A stretch of DNA of 64,000 nt from Paramecium pentaurelia (Eukaryota > Ciliophora > Oligohymenophorea > Peniculida > Parameciidae), in the NCBI GenBank assembly GCA_905183005.1, contig CAJJDO010000129.1, positions 143,716 to 207,715 of the forward strand. The letters run 5' to 3'. Within the stretch, counting starts at the first letter, position 1, and each line of letters starts with the position of its first letter. Below are positions 24,193-34,859 of the stretch, one piece after another. The notes beneath the pieces were generated by a model, which was not told where the DNA came from, ran no database searches, and worked only from the letters and a program-made list of their open reading frames with translations. The translations under genes and the position numbers were made by a program.

Positions 24193-24492
24193 ATGAATAT
24201 ACATTACAATAATTAAAAAAAACTACATCATATAAATTTATGTTGTTCAATTATCCTTTTTCAATATATAATTTATAAAATATTTTATATTGAAAATCAT
24301 CTCTTACCAGTTTGTCTATTTGAAATAGAAATATTAATAAGATTTATTATGATAAGAGTTGTGTATTGTATTTTTTATTAAATGCACTTATCAATAATTT
24401 AAATTCAAATTATATACAAAAATTATAATAAGAGGTTTATTTTAAGATAATTATAATTAAAACTAAGCCATGATTTATGGTTTTAAAACTCA

Positions 24493-24861
24493 TCAATCAG
24501 ACAAGTTTGACTTCTTTTCAATACTTAATTAAATGTTGGATTGTTTGGCTATATCCAATATGAATTAGATAATCACGCACAAAACGACTATCAGAAAAAT
24601 TGACAAAACAGTGGCAATTACTATTCTTTTGGTTTAATTGTCCTTATTTTCTAAGTCTAAATAAATAAGAAATGTAAAATAACCTAGAAAATTATAGAAA
24701 GGTGTTCCTTAAAAAAAATCCGCAATTTCTAATAAAAATACTTACTTGGTTTAAATAGGTTTACTGGCTTCTTATATGTCAAGATTATTGAGGAAGGTAG
24801 GTTAAATTTGATCTGAAATTGGTATTGGATGGACAAATGCTAAGAGAAGCAATAAAAACAT
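24493..24861 (-). CDS. Small membrane protein with signal peptide and C-terminal TM, 122 aa
   Basis: A 123-codon minus-strand frame without introns. It begins with a hydrophobic signal sequence (MFLLLLLAFVHPIPIS) and has one strong transmembrane helix near the C-terminus (RIVIATVLSIFLIVVLCVI), followed by a short polar tail ending NLSD*. A second apolar stretch (LGYFTFLIYL) lies in the middle. No family recognised. The plus strand also has an open frame here, but its product looks random by comparison. It sits 24 bases downstream of the PX-domain gene on the same strand. Confidence 0.6.
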
Positions 24862-24885
24862 TAATACTCTAATTTTATATATATT

Positions 24886-25429
24886 TCAAACATCCAATTT
24901 AAATCGATGAAGGGAATCAAGGTCAGCTTTTTTGAAGGCTTTTTATTTGGAATTCGTAATGAAGTCTTAAAATACTTTGGAATCACGTACATAAGGATCT
25001 TTAAAGAGGGCCTAAATATATAAGAGATTGGTTAAGAACCTAAAGATAGATATCAAGTTATGATTTTCTGGTTTAAATGAAATTGGGATTAAGATTACCA
25101 AAGAGTCTTTTTTCTGGGAAAGTGGGTAATTGAGACTTGATCACTTCATCAAGGGTTTAATGGAGCTCAGATAACATACTATATCTAGTCCAGAAAGACC
25201 ATACAACATTGTCGACTTTAAGTCTAATGAGGTATTAGGTATGGGAATTGCCTTTAATTTTGTGGTCGTGTAAAGAAATCCAATCGTTGGTGTCAAGTGA
25301 ACGACGTTTACGCTTCTTAGATTTACCCAAGAATTATAAGACTGGAGCTTCTGATGTATGGGGTTATGATTATCCGACCTAATGATGTTTATTATTAATA
25401 AAGTATACATGAAGGTGAGCTGAAATCAT
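24886..25429 (-). CDS. PX-domain protein, ~160-170 aa
   Basis: The core of the protein is a phox-homology domain: YLIRLKVDNVVWSFWTRYSML, SELHQTLDEV, the proline/Lys loop LPTFPEKRLFGN, and FIQTRKSQLDIYLQ, all in the order of the family. PX domains bind phosphoinositides on endosomal membranes. A 28-nt intron (starting GTT) follows IYLQ, after which ALFKDPYVRDSKVFQDFI completes the fold before TGA at 24886. A 30-nt GTA...TAG segment near the N-terminus (about 25382-25411) is a multiple of three and free of TGA, so it may or may not be spliced. A basic stretch KSKKRKRRS precedes the domain. No second domain is present, so it is a minimal, sorting-nexin-like protein. Confidence 0.85.
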
Positions 25430-25502
25430 AGTTTTGGGTAAGAAGGATTTGCAGTTTTATTTAAAAATAAATATTTATGAAATATAAGTTAATGTAGGAT
25501 AA

Positions 25503-26169
25503 TCATTAGGAATAATCTTAAATAAGTATTTAAAAGGAATTGGATACTTGTGAATCCAAGTTACCTAATTTGAGTTTTCTTTACATGACATGTACTCTTT
25601 TTTCAATCTAAAAAAAGATAGCATAATATAATTACTTCGTTAATTTTCTTTTGATATTGGATATTGAAAAAGGATTGTTTTCTTGGTTAAGATTAAGCAT
25701 TTCTGACATAGGTTTTTGTTTATTGAAAATCATGAAAACTAGTATTCTTATATTAAGTTTATCTAGTTTAAATAGGCTTTGAGGATAGTTGTGAATTGTA
25801 ATACTCACACAAATATTATTGTTTTGCCTTTTTTATGCTAGAATTAGGAAAATCAGTTTACAATTCAATGTTTTTACGAGTCTGATTCCATTTATGTAAT
25901 TATTACTCTATATTTTATAATTTATGATACAGTAATTCTTTTCGATTATGATGATAACGTTCTTATTTGAGACTTATAATTTATTCTAAATATTTATTTT
26001 TTTAATCTAATTCTAACTTCATTTATTCTTATTTTGATTTTAAATCAATTTTTATTGGAGTTGTAGGTTCAGTATGATTATCATTATAAGTAGTAAATAA
26101 AGGTTATAATGATGTAATCTTTGGAATCTAGAATGAATGTTATCTAACTTAATTATATTTTTTTTTCAT
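25503..26169 (-). CDS. Hypothetical coiled-coil protein, 212 aa
   Basis: Two exons with a 28-nt intron at 25608-25635 give 213 codons from ATG 26169 (MKKKYNQVRQHSFQIPK) to TGA 25503. Residues ~60-110 form a probable coiled coil (ELDQKNKYLEQIISLKQE); the rest is basic and Gln/Ser-rich. No domain recognised. An open frame on the opposite strand (25492-25885) was considered and rejected because its product lacks protein-like composition. Confidence 0.68.
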
Positions 26170-26639
26170 CCTAATTACTTATTTAATTATAACTAATAAA
26201 AATATATATTTAATTAATAATGATTAATCAAATTCATTGAAAATTAATTATATGAATCTATTCAAAATTATAATCCAAATAACTTAATATATATAGAATA
26301 TCTAATCAATTTAAGATTAAGTTAATGTATTTTAAATATATAATTTATAGAACAAGATTCTGATTGTATATATAAAAAACAATTAAACATTAAGAATAAT
26401 ACACATAAGATTCTTTATTAAATCTCTAATCAATAATTTGGATAAAATATAATCTTTTTTTTTATTTCTTCAATTGTTATAAATATTCTAATTTTATGAA
26501 TATAGCAAATAATATATAGATATGTTTCTTATATTATTGTTATTATTATTAAATTAATTGTTATTTTTATAATATATCAATAAATTCTTTCAAATAGAGA
26601 ATTTAAATTAAGTATATTAAATATATATATATATATAAA
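26170..26639. other. Divergent intergenic region
   Basis: About 470 bases of very AT-rich DNA, with short TA repeats near 26621-26635, between divergent start codons. No gene seen. Confidence 0.45.
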
Positions 26640-29499
26640 ATGGATGATGATATTTTCTTAGGGTTAGAAACTATTCAATAATTTGATGAGAAAATGAAAC
26701 AGTTCTCATAATAGCATCAATTTAGAAGATAATTATAAAGATATCCTGTATAAAAGATATTAAAGAGATCAAACAGTTTTGCATAAAGCTAAATTAGTAC
26801 AGCAATAAATTCATCTGCTCATGCAAGCAGAAAATAAACAATATCATAATTAGAAATGAATCCTCCTAAACGTAGACATTGTGAATTCTATAATGATGAA
26901 TTTTGCATGAATCTTTTTGCTGAAAAAATAGAATATTTGTGTACTTAATGTTATGATAAAAATGAAGTAGTAATAAAAGAATTGAATAGAGTTGCATAAG
27001 AATTAGGGTATTTAATTTAAGATAATGTATAAGAATATCATTACATAGAGTATAATAATTTGAGAGTGTTTAAGAAAGAGAATAATATATATTAAGTTAG
27101 TTATAAAATTAAGTACTTGATTCAATAAAATAATGGAAATAGAGAATTGATTAAAGAGAAATATAAAGAAGAAAAAGTGATAATATTACAATAAATACAA
27201 ATAGTTAAGATAAAATGTTGGATATATTTGATTGGATTGAAATTGATACAAAATTCAGATAATTGAAAAAAAGATTAAAATTTGCATTAGTTGAAATGAT
27301 AAATGATAAAAATAATACTAGTAAAATATCTTTTTAATTATCTAATCGAACTGGTGATACAATTTAAGATTTACTTTATAAAAAACCAGATACAAGATAA
27401 ATTATTGATGAATTAACTAATTTATTAAAAACTATTAAGAATAAAAGAAATGTATCTAATGTATAATTGAATTCACCAAAATCTGTTAGAATTGAAAAAT
27501 GGAATTAAAGTAAAGAAGAATAATTTATAGCTAAAAGATTATCTGCTAAATAAAGATTAAGTAAATTAATTAATAGTAGTTCTTGGAATAATATAGCTAT
27601 TGGTGAATTTGTAAGTAATTTAGACAAAGGATAATAAAATAAATAAAAAAGATAAGAATTAGAATCTAAATTTGAATCATATTAATCTATGAATGAAGAT
27701 GATCTATTATATCTTATTAATACAAGTGTATTATTAAATAGATGTTCTGATAAAAAGTATATTATATATATATAATATTATTTATTAGATTTATTTAAAG
27801 TGCAATCAATCATTTAGATTAAGATATTATTAGTGATATTGAATTATAAATAGCAGAAAATATATTAAAAAGTCATTTTGATATATAAAAATAAGTTAAT
27901 TAAACAAGACATGATTTTCTTAAAGAAAGAAATGAAATTTAATTTATTAAAAATAGATAAGCCAAAAATATATTAGAAAGATAAGAAAAATAAAATTCTA
28001 TTAAAAAATTATAAATTAAGATGTGTAATATTTTAAGAGAAATGAAAGATAAAACTAAAACTACTATGAAATAAGATTCAGAAAAATATAATTTATATTA
28101 TTAAGAATATAAATAAGGAAATCCTATTGCTAATCCATATGTATGGAAATTTAAAGAAATTATGATGAATGTTATTAAAAAAAAAGTATATATTAATTTA
28201 TTATTATTTTCTTAGAAAAATGAAAGAAGAGATTAAAAATTAGGAGTTAAAAGTGAAAATCATAAACCAATCTTTCCATCCAAAGAAGAATCTTTAATAT
28301 TAATGAATGTTATCAGAAAAACTCATCCTTCATCCAAATTACGTTTAATTCCCTAACAATAATAGGAGTATTTTCCAACACCTGCTAAAGTCTTTAATGA
28401 ATATAAATTGAAAGTCTAAAAAAAAGAATATGAGAAAAATTAATCTAATTTTCTTAATTTCTATACTGGAGGACCAAAAAAACCTAGAAAATATGCTAGT
28501 CCATAATTATAATTTATTGAAGGAGGTGAAAATAAATCAGATTGGATTACTCCTGAAATTGAATTAATTGCTATTAATAAAATTAAGAGAGCATTAAAAG
28601 CATATGTCTCCAGAAAGAGATATATTAGAGAAAGAGAAAAAAAAAGATAAAAAGAATATTAAGAGAAAGAAAAAGATCCTAAATTCTTTCGAATTCTTAG
28701 TAGAATGAAATCTAAAAATTATAATTCTCTTGATATAGAGGAATGTTATAAAAGTCTTAAATAAGCTATTGCTTAAAGTGCTGGCAATTCCAAATAATTA
28801 TTATAAAAAGGAGTCTAAATGGATTATTCTAAAGTCAAAGTACCTCATTCAATGATTTAATTGAAATTAAAATAAAGAAAACTCTTTTTAGCCTTAAAAG
28901 TAGGTAATACTAATTGGGCAGAATATTCAGGTTTTTAATTTGAACCTCAAGATGTTAATTGTTATGATACCAATATGTATTGTCCTTTATATCATGCAGC
29001 TTAATTGTAAAGTATAACATTTTGCAATTTTCTCATCAATGCAGGAGCTGATGTCAATATGCCTTGTTAAGGAGGACTTACTCCTACCTTTGCTGCATTT
29101 ATTACAAATAATATAGTCTTAATCAATTTATTCATATCAAATGGAGCTAATATTGATATTCTTAATGATGAAGGTAAGAATCCTCTATGTTATTGTTCTA
29201 TTTAAATGTTAAAAGAACTCAATTTATAATACAATCCTGTTAATAGCAAATCATAAACACAAAGATAAAAGAGCAGAAGAACTTAATCAAATTTGGAATA
29301 AAATTATTCACCATATGCTGAAATGAAAATGGAACCAATGTTAAATGTTAATGATGAAATAAAATGGTAATAAGATTAAATAGTGTCTTTAAGAACATTT
29401 TATACCAAGAAGGAGAGAGAGAACTTTTACTATCTAAAATAAAAAGCATAATCTTAAAAAGAATCAGAGAATAATTTAGAAAACTAGGAATAAAAATGA
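26640..29499 (+). CDS. Ankyrin-repeat protein with Cys-rich N-terminal motif, ~920 aa
   Basis: Starts MDDDIFLGLETIQQFDEK. A Cys/His segment at residues ~80-105 (RHCEFYNDEFCMN ... LCTQC) resembles a B-box-like finger. A long charged helical region follows, with a basic IQ-like helix (AYVSRKRYIREREKK) near residue ~645. Ankyrin repeats lie at about 29,000-29,200 (FLINAGADVNMP, LTPTFAAFITNN, LFISNGANIDILNDEGKNPL). Introns of 32 nt (about 27758-27789) and 30 nt (about 28178-28207) are clear. One further frame change between about 27,080 and 27,230 requires an intron or indel I could not place, so the model there is incomplete. The total length is consistent with one missing intron of 3n+2 bases. 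Confidence 0.75.
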
Positions 29500-29568
29500 A
29501 TAGATTATTAATATTACTTTATATATATCCATAAGTATATATTTATATTTAATCAATAATTTATTTGA

Positions 29569-30600
29569 TCATGAGAGATTACGTTTACTAACCTTTTTAA
29601 GTGATGGAAAGTATGTACTCATCACTCTACTCACACTATTATTACATACATTACATTTTATTTTTTTTAGTGAACTAGAGTGTTATCTTTATTTTTGATT
29701 TATTTATTATTCTTTTTACTTTCTTATTAAATTAAGTAGAGTATTTTATTTATAATTTTATTTCTCTATTGATTTTGTAATTATTTCTATTTTATCATTT
29801 TTAGTTTCATTTGTTTCAATTAATTATATCTAATCTGAAAAAACTAATTTATTTATTGAAGGTAGCATATGCGAATCTAAGCCATACAATCTGCAACAAT
29901 CTTTAATAAATCTATTTCTAGGAGTCACTTGATTAGAAGAGATATCTTTATGTTATATAAATGAATTGTTATTTGTATTACTTTAATTTATACTATTTTC
30001 TTTAATTTATTTATCTATTGATAATAGACTTGGTATATAATTTATTCGATTTGAATCCAATCCATCAAGTTTCTGTATTTAATTATTTGTTGTTTGAATA
30101 CTTAAATCACTGATATTTTTTGTTGGTGATTAAACTGAATATCGAGCACTTTTAGGAGGAGATTAAAATTTTTATGGAATTAAGAGATTTAATGTCTCTT
30201 TAAATTTTTATTTAATAATTTCTGAGGTCATTGTTCCTTATGAATTTTTAGTTAAAATTATGTTCTTAAATTTTTTCCATTTTTTTGATGGACTTGGAGT
30301 AGAGGCTTGATTTGAATAAACTAATAAATGCTAAAATTATTCCATTCTTTAACAATATATAGGATTTTAATGTCTATATATTTTAAGTGATTCTTTTTTG
30401 TATTTTCTATTAGATTTAAGATAATCTCTAAACCAAAATTCTTTGGGTAATGATTGAGCTACAATTAACCTACCATATGTATCCATTCTTTTGGGTTTAA
30501 TTTCAGTAGCTGATTAAAATAAGTTCTTTTTTGATAAATAATTAATGGGAGCTTGAAAATTAAAGAAGGAACGACCCTACATAGTATTTAATTTATACAT
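29569..30600 (-). CDS. Hypothetical protein, 343 aa
   Basis: A single 344-codon frame from ATG 30600 (MYKLNTMQGRSFFNFQAP) to TGA 29569, without introns. It is basic and Ser/Asn/Gln-rich, with a conserved-looking N-terminal part (IVAQSLPKEFWFRDYLKSN) and short Pro-Ser motifs (SPPKSAR, TPSPSKK) that could be phosphorylation sites. No domain, membrane segment or coiled coil stands out. Convergent with the ankyrin gene, leaving about 70 bases between stops. A second ATG six codons downstream is an alternative start. Confidence 0.7.
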
Positions 30601-30844
30601 AATATTTTAATTCAATATTATAATTATAATTTGATAAAAGCTTAGAAATTTTATTTATTAATAAATTTAGTTGAAGTACAATTGTTTTTATTATTAGAAG
30701 AATATCTATAGATATATAAATTAATAATTGAGTTGCTAATTATTTTTAGAATCTTAAATAATTAGAATATAAAATTGAAGATTGGATAGGATATTGATAA
30801 TATTAAATTAATCTTATAAAGAATTAATAATATTTATTGTTTAA

Positions 30845-31803
30845 ATGACTGAATTGGCAAAGAGTTCATATTGGACAGATTTAGAACAAAAAATTACAAA
30901 TGAAACAGTATTATAAACTATGAGAAAGTTTGGATAGTTTGAGCACAGAATAAATGATGGTACAACAATTGAATATTAATAGTTATTTAATAAATAATTG
31001 ACTCACATGAATTAACCTATAAGTTAGATGTAGTTATGGATAATGGATCAGTTTACACTGGAGAAATGAGAAATAATCAAAGATGCGGAAGAGGAACTTA
31101 AATTTGGAAAGATGGATCTATATATGAAGGGTATTTGTCTTCAATTTAGAAATAGAACTTGGTTAGATGGTTCAGCATTTGGATTTGGAAGATTAATTCA
31201 TGCAGATGGAGACTTATATTAAGGAGATTGGAATGGAGATAAATCAAGTGGATATGGAGAATATTATCATCTAGATGGAGCAGTTTATAAGGGGGAATGG
31301 AGTGAAGATAAATAAGATGGAAGGGGAATTGAGAAATGGCCTGATGGAGCTATATATGATGGTGAATATAAATAAGGGAAAAAAGATGGAAAGGGGAAAT
31401 TTGCTTGGACAGATGGATCTAAGTATTATAGTTTCCAATAAAATAGATATGAAGGAGAATTTAGTCAGAATGATATTCATGGATATGGTGTTTATAAATG
31501 GGCTGATGGAAGAGTTTATGAGGGATAGTGGAAGCACAATAAAATGGATGGATATGGAAAATTTGTTTGGTCAGATGGCAGATTATATACAGGAAATGTA
31601 GTTATTATTTTAAAGTTTAGTACAAAGAAGATAAGAAGTAAGGCTTTGGTAAATTTTAATGGCCTGATGGAAGATCATATGAAGGATTATGGGAAAATGG
31701 TAAATAACATGGAGAAGGAGTATATATAACTGCAAATGGAGCAAGAAAAAGAGGAGAATGGATAGAGGGTAAAAGAACAAAATGGTTAGAAACTGAATAA
31801 TGA
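30845..31803 (+). CDS. MORN-repeat protein, 289 aa
   Basis: Five exons; introns of 23 nt (30960-30982), 19 nt (31131-31149), 24 nt (31423-31446) and 23 nt (31598-31620) sum to an exact 290-codon frame. About nine MORN repeats of the form (D/N)G-x-x-Y-x-G-x-(W/F)-x-x-(G/D)-K-x-x-G-x-G fill residues ~70-275, for example DGSVYTGEM, DGDLYQGDW, DGAVYKGEW, DGRVYEGQW and DGRSYEGLW. The N-terminal ~65 residues are helical. MORN proteins are commonly membrane-associated scaffolds in protists. The opposite-strand ORF at 31271-31537 is a shadow of the repeats. Confidence 0.92.
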
Positions 31804-31906
31804 AATTTATGCTATTTTATGATGGCTATTTGATCTAACATATATTTGATAAAAGATAATTGAAAGGTCTTGATTTTTTGATACAATAAATAAGAATAAA
31901 TTAATT

Positions 31907-32625
31907 ATGATAACAACTTCATAATCTTCTAGTGATTCTGAGGTTAAAAAAAGAGTAAAGGAATATATATGTGGAGATTCCCTATGTCGAAAGAAATATG
32001 GAACGAATGCTGCTCTGTATACTCACATCAAAAATAAACATCTTGGAGTTACACCTGTATGAATTAAATAGGATGATAGAGTGGAACAAAAAGACCATCA
32101 TCAGAGTCTATAAAAGGAAGGAAGGGGAGACCTTAGTAATTAAAAGCCGAGAATAAACAATAGGATAGTATTACAGAGGAGAAAATAAAGGTTGTTAAAA
32201 TAATGAGTACTTAATCATTTCAAGATTTCATATATTTAATTGGATAGATTGGAGATCATTTATTAATTAGAGATTAAGATGAATAATATCGTTATATTTA
32301 GATTGAAGAATTAGAAAAAATAAAGAATGATTGTGTATTATAGTATTTAATAATGATAGATTGGGGATCAATTATAATTGCAAGATTAACACAAATAATT
32401 TATGATTTAATCATCTCCCTTTTGGAAACCTGAATACTTTTACTGTATATATTATTTTATAATATTTTCCTTCAACAAAGGGTGTTTTTAAGGTATTAAT
32501 TAATAAATATTGATGAGCTAAAATAAAAGGTTGAATCAAATGATAATCTTGCTTTGCTTAATAATCTCATCCAATAAAATCCGAATCAGATTAAACTCAT
32601 ATTCCAATAATTGAAGTCATTATGA
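31907..32625 (+). CDS. C2H2 zinc-finger protein with AT-hook-like motif
   Basis: Begins MITTSQSSSDSEVKKR and contains one classical finger: Y-I-C-x4-C-x12-H-x4-H (YICGDSLCRKKYG ... LYTHIKNKHLG). A 23-nt intron follows (starting about 32068), then a basic KRPSS ... KGRKGRPQQ segment resembling an AT-hook. A 25-nt intron near 32,334-32,358 leads to an acidic/Gln region and SSPFWKPEYF. After that a frame change that no GT-AG intron of normal size explains separates this from a clearly coding tail (IDELKQKVESNDNLALLNN) ending at TGA 32,623-32,625, so the last ~40 residues are tentative. Likely a DNA-binding protein. Confidence 0.7.
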
Positions 32626-32707
32626 ATAACATCAATTAGTAATATTTAATCATAACACAAATGATGTTATTTAAAATATATATTTACAATAGAGATTATT
32701 ATTATAA

Positions 32708-33988
32708 ATGGGACTCTGTCTCTCAAAGTAAGAATCAGAATAGCACACAACCTTATCATAAGAAAAGTTTTAATAAGAAGATGAACTTAATGGAATGTAA
32801 GTAGAGCAAATCAGATTAAGTGATGAGGAAAAAGTATCATTAAAGGATTTTGAGTTTCTTAAAGTATGAATTCTCTAGATAAGGTTCTTGGTAGAGGTGG
32901 TTATGGGAAGGTAGTTTTAGTAAATCATAAGAGTTAATCAAAATTATATGCTATGAAAATTTTAAGAAAAGATCTTATACAATAAATGAATTCTCGAATT
33001 TATATGGAAACAGAAAGAAATATCTTAGCTTTGGTTAAGTGTCCTTTTATTGTGAATTTATATTATGCATTCTAAACAAAATAGAAATTGTATTTTGTAA
33101 TTGATTTTATGATTGGAGGTATAATTATATAATCTTATTCAAAAGGAGAATTGTTTTATCATTTAAAACGAATTGGAAAAATGGAAGAATCATGGGCTAA
33201 ATTTTATTGTGCTGAAATTATCTTAGCTTTAGAATATTTACATAATCAAAATATTATATATAGAGATTTAAAGCCTGAAAATATTTTGCTAGATCAAGAA
33301 GGTCATATCAAAATAACAGATTTTGGTCTTTGTAAAGAAGATATTAAAGAAGGAGATTTCACTACTACTATTTGTGGTACATATGATTATATGGCTCCAG
33401 AAATATATTTAAAAAAAGTAATAATACTCTATTTACTTATATTTATTAGGGTCATAATCAAAGTGCAGATTGGTATTCTTTAGGAATTCTCTTGTATGTT
33501 ATGTTATAAGGCATCCCACCATTCTATTCTCAAAATAAAAGATAAATGATTCGTAGTAGATTAGAAAGACAAATTGAAATTAAGACTCCCATTTCAGAAG
33601 AAGCTACAGATCTTATTAAATAATTACTAAAGAACAATGTAATATTATTATGAATTAAATTTTAAAAGCCTAAAGATAGATTAGGATCAGATGGATCTAA
33701 TGAAGTGAAATCACATCCATTTTTCAATGGTATTGATTGGAATGATCTTATGGATAAAAAGGTTGCACCTCCATTCAAACCTAAATTATTTGGAGACCGA
33801 GATCTCAGAAATTTTGACGTTGTATCAATTATTCAATTTATAAATTTATCATCTAGACATTCACATAAGAAGTTGTTTAAGACACTCCAATGTAATCTAT
33901 GGTTCAAGAAGACAATTATGATAAGTTTTCTTATCAAGAACCAGAATTATTTGTGACTATGAATGAAGGTTTCTCGCTTATTAAATGA
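32708..33988 (+). CDS. AGC-family serine/threonine protein kinase, 378 aa
   Basis: Six exons; introns 32864-32883 (20 nt), 33119-33145 (27), 33418-33449 (32), 33639-33668 (30) and 33822-33856 (35) yield exactly 379 codons. All kinase landmarks are present: Gly loop GRGGYGKV, Lys in YAMKIL, the catalytic loop YRDLKPEN, DFG in ITDFGLCK, activation-loop TTTICGTYDYMAPE, and HPFF ... IDW typical of AGC kinases. The C-tail has FDVTFTQE, a DTPMQS turn motif and a hydrophobic motif DKFSYQEPE. The N-terminus MGLCLSK fits N-myristoylation plus palmitoylation, so membrane attachment is likely. It resembles the S6K/SGK/PKA-like branch; the exact subfamily cannot be fixed. Three introns end AAG rather than TAG. 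Confidence 0.93.
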
Positions 33989-34168
33989 TAATAAATATTT
34001 ATATTTCAATAAAACATTATATTTATAATTATTTATATAATATTTAAATTAAAATAAAACATAATTAGAAAGAATTTAACATAATATGATCAAAACATAT
34101 TGTATAAATATTAGACAATATAAATTATTATTTAATTCCTATCATATTGTTATATATTATATATTATA

Positions 34169-34515
34169 TCAGGTATAAATCAAGAGGAAAATTAATGCAC
34201 AAAGCGTCCCAAAAAGTATAAGAATTGTACAGATCTAACTTTAATCTAGAATTTAATATTTACAAATTTTTACCATTAGTTTTTAGTAAGTCTCCTAATT
34301 TTTTTTATACAAAATTCATCTTCTTTTAAGTTTTATCCATTTCTACATCTAATTGTTTAATTTTACTTAAAATAATAAAAAAAATAAACATACTTTCCTT
34401 GATCATCAATTTCAACATTAATATTGATAGCAGCATGGTGTAATCTATTTGCAATATCAGCTATTTCATTAAGATGATCATCTTGTTCATTCAAAATATG
34501 TTTGTGTTATTCCAT
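34169..34515 (-). CDS. Qc-SNARE (syntaxin-6/8-like), C-terminal SNARE motif and anchor, 96 aa
   Basis: Two 28-nt introns (34366-34393 and 34246-34273) give 97 codons. The product is one SNARE heptad helix with a Gln in the zero-layer region (NEQDDHLNEIADIANRL, then EIDDQG, then EMDKTQKKMNFVQKKLGDLL), followed by a C-terminal membrane anchor (ICTILILFGTLCALIFLLIY). This pattern matches Qc-SNAREs such as syntaxin-6/8 or Bet1. The N-terminal domain of syntaxin-6-type proteins is absent. An upstream frame starting MEDQNFLEEL at 34687 could be a missing first exon, but no valid intron connects it. It therefore may be Bet1-like and complete, or truncated in this model. Confidence 0.8.
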
Positions 34516-34859
34516 TATAATAATAATAATATTAATAATTAAAATATAATTTGAATATTTTATTTTTTAATTCTTCATCTCTTTTACATAATTCTATTTA
34601 ATAGACAATGTAAATATTTAACTACATTTCTTTACTTGAATTTATAGATATAATTTATAATTCTTCCAAAAAATTTTAATCTTCCATTTGAAATTTAAAT
34701 GGTGTATTTTTATTCTAATGTTTGGTAATTTCTTATTAAAATTATAATTTTTGTGACAACAATAATTAATTTATTTATTTTATATGTTTTCTAAATCTAA
34801 ATTGAATTATAAAATTTCTTGATATTGATATAAACATTATCACTATATTGATTAATTAT
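34516..34859. other. Gap with a possible 5' exon of the SNARE gene
   Basis: A minus-strand frame from ATG 34687 (MEDQNFLEELQ ... CKRDEELKNK) looks protein-like. It is offset by one base from the SNARE frame and lacks a usable GT-AG intron. Otherwise AT-rich. Confidence 0.3.

Noticed and set aside
24470..24811. Plus-strand 113-codon ORF.
   Set aside because: Overlaps a minus-strand gene with a clear signal peptide and membrane helix; only one can be real and the minus frame is more protein-like.
25492..25885. Plus-strand two-exon ORF of 122 codons.
   Set aside because: The opposite strand encodes a better, hydrophilic 212-aa coiled-coil protein with a proper intron; the plus frame reads as its antisense.
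29615..29690. 19-nt intron at the 3' end of the 29569-30600 gene.
   Set aside because: It came from miscounting an A-run; with the correct count the frame is continuous to TGA.
31271..31537. Minus-strand 88-codon ORF.
   Set aside because: Antisense shadow of MORN repeats, whose regular Gly/Asp codons avoid stops on the reverse strand.
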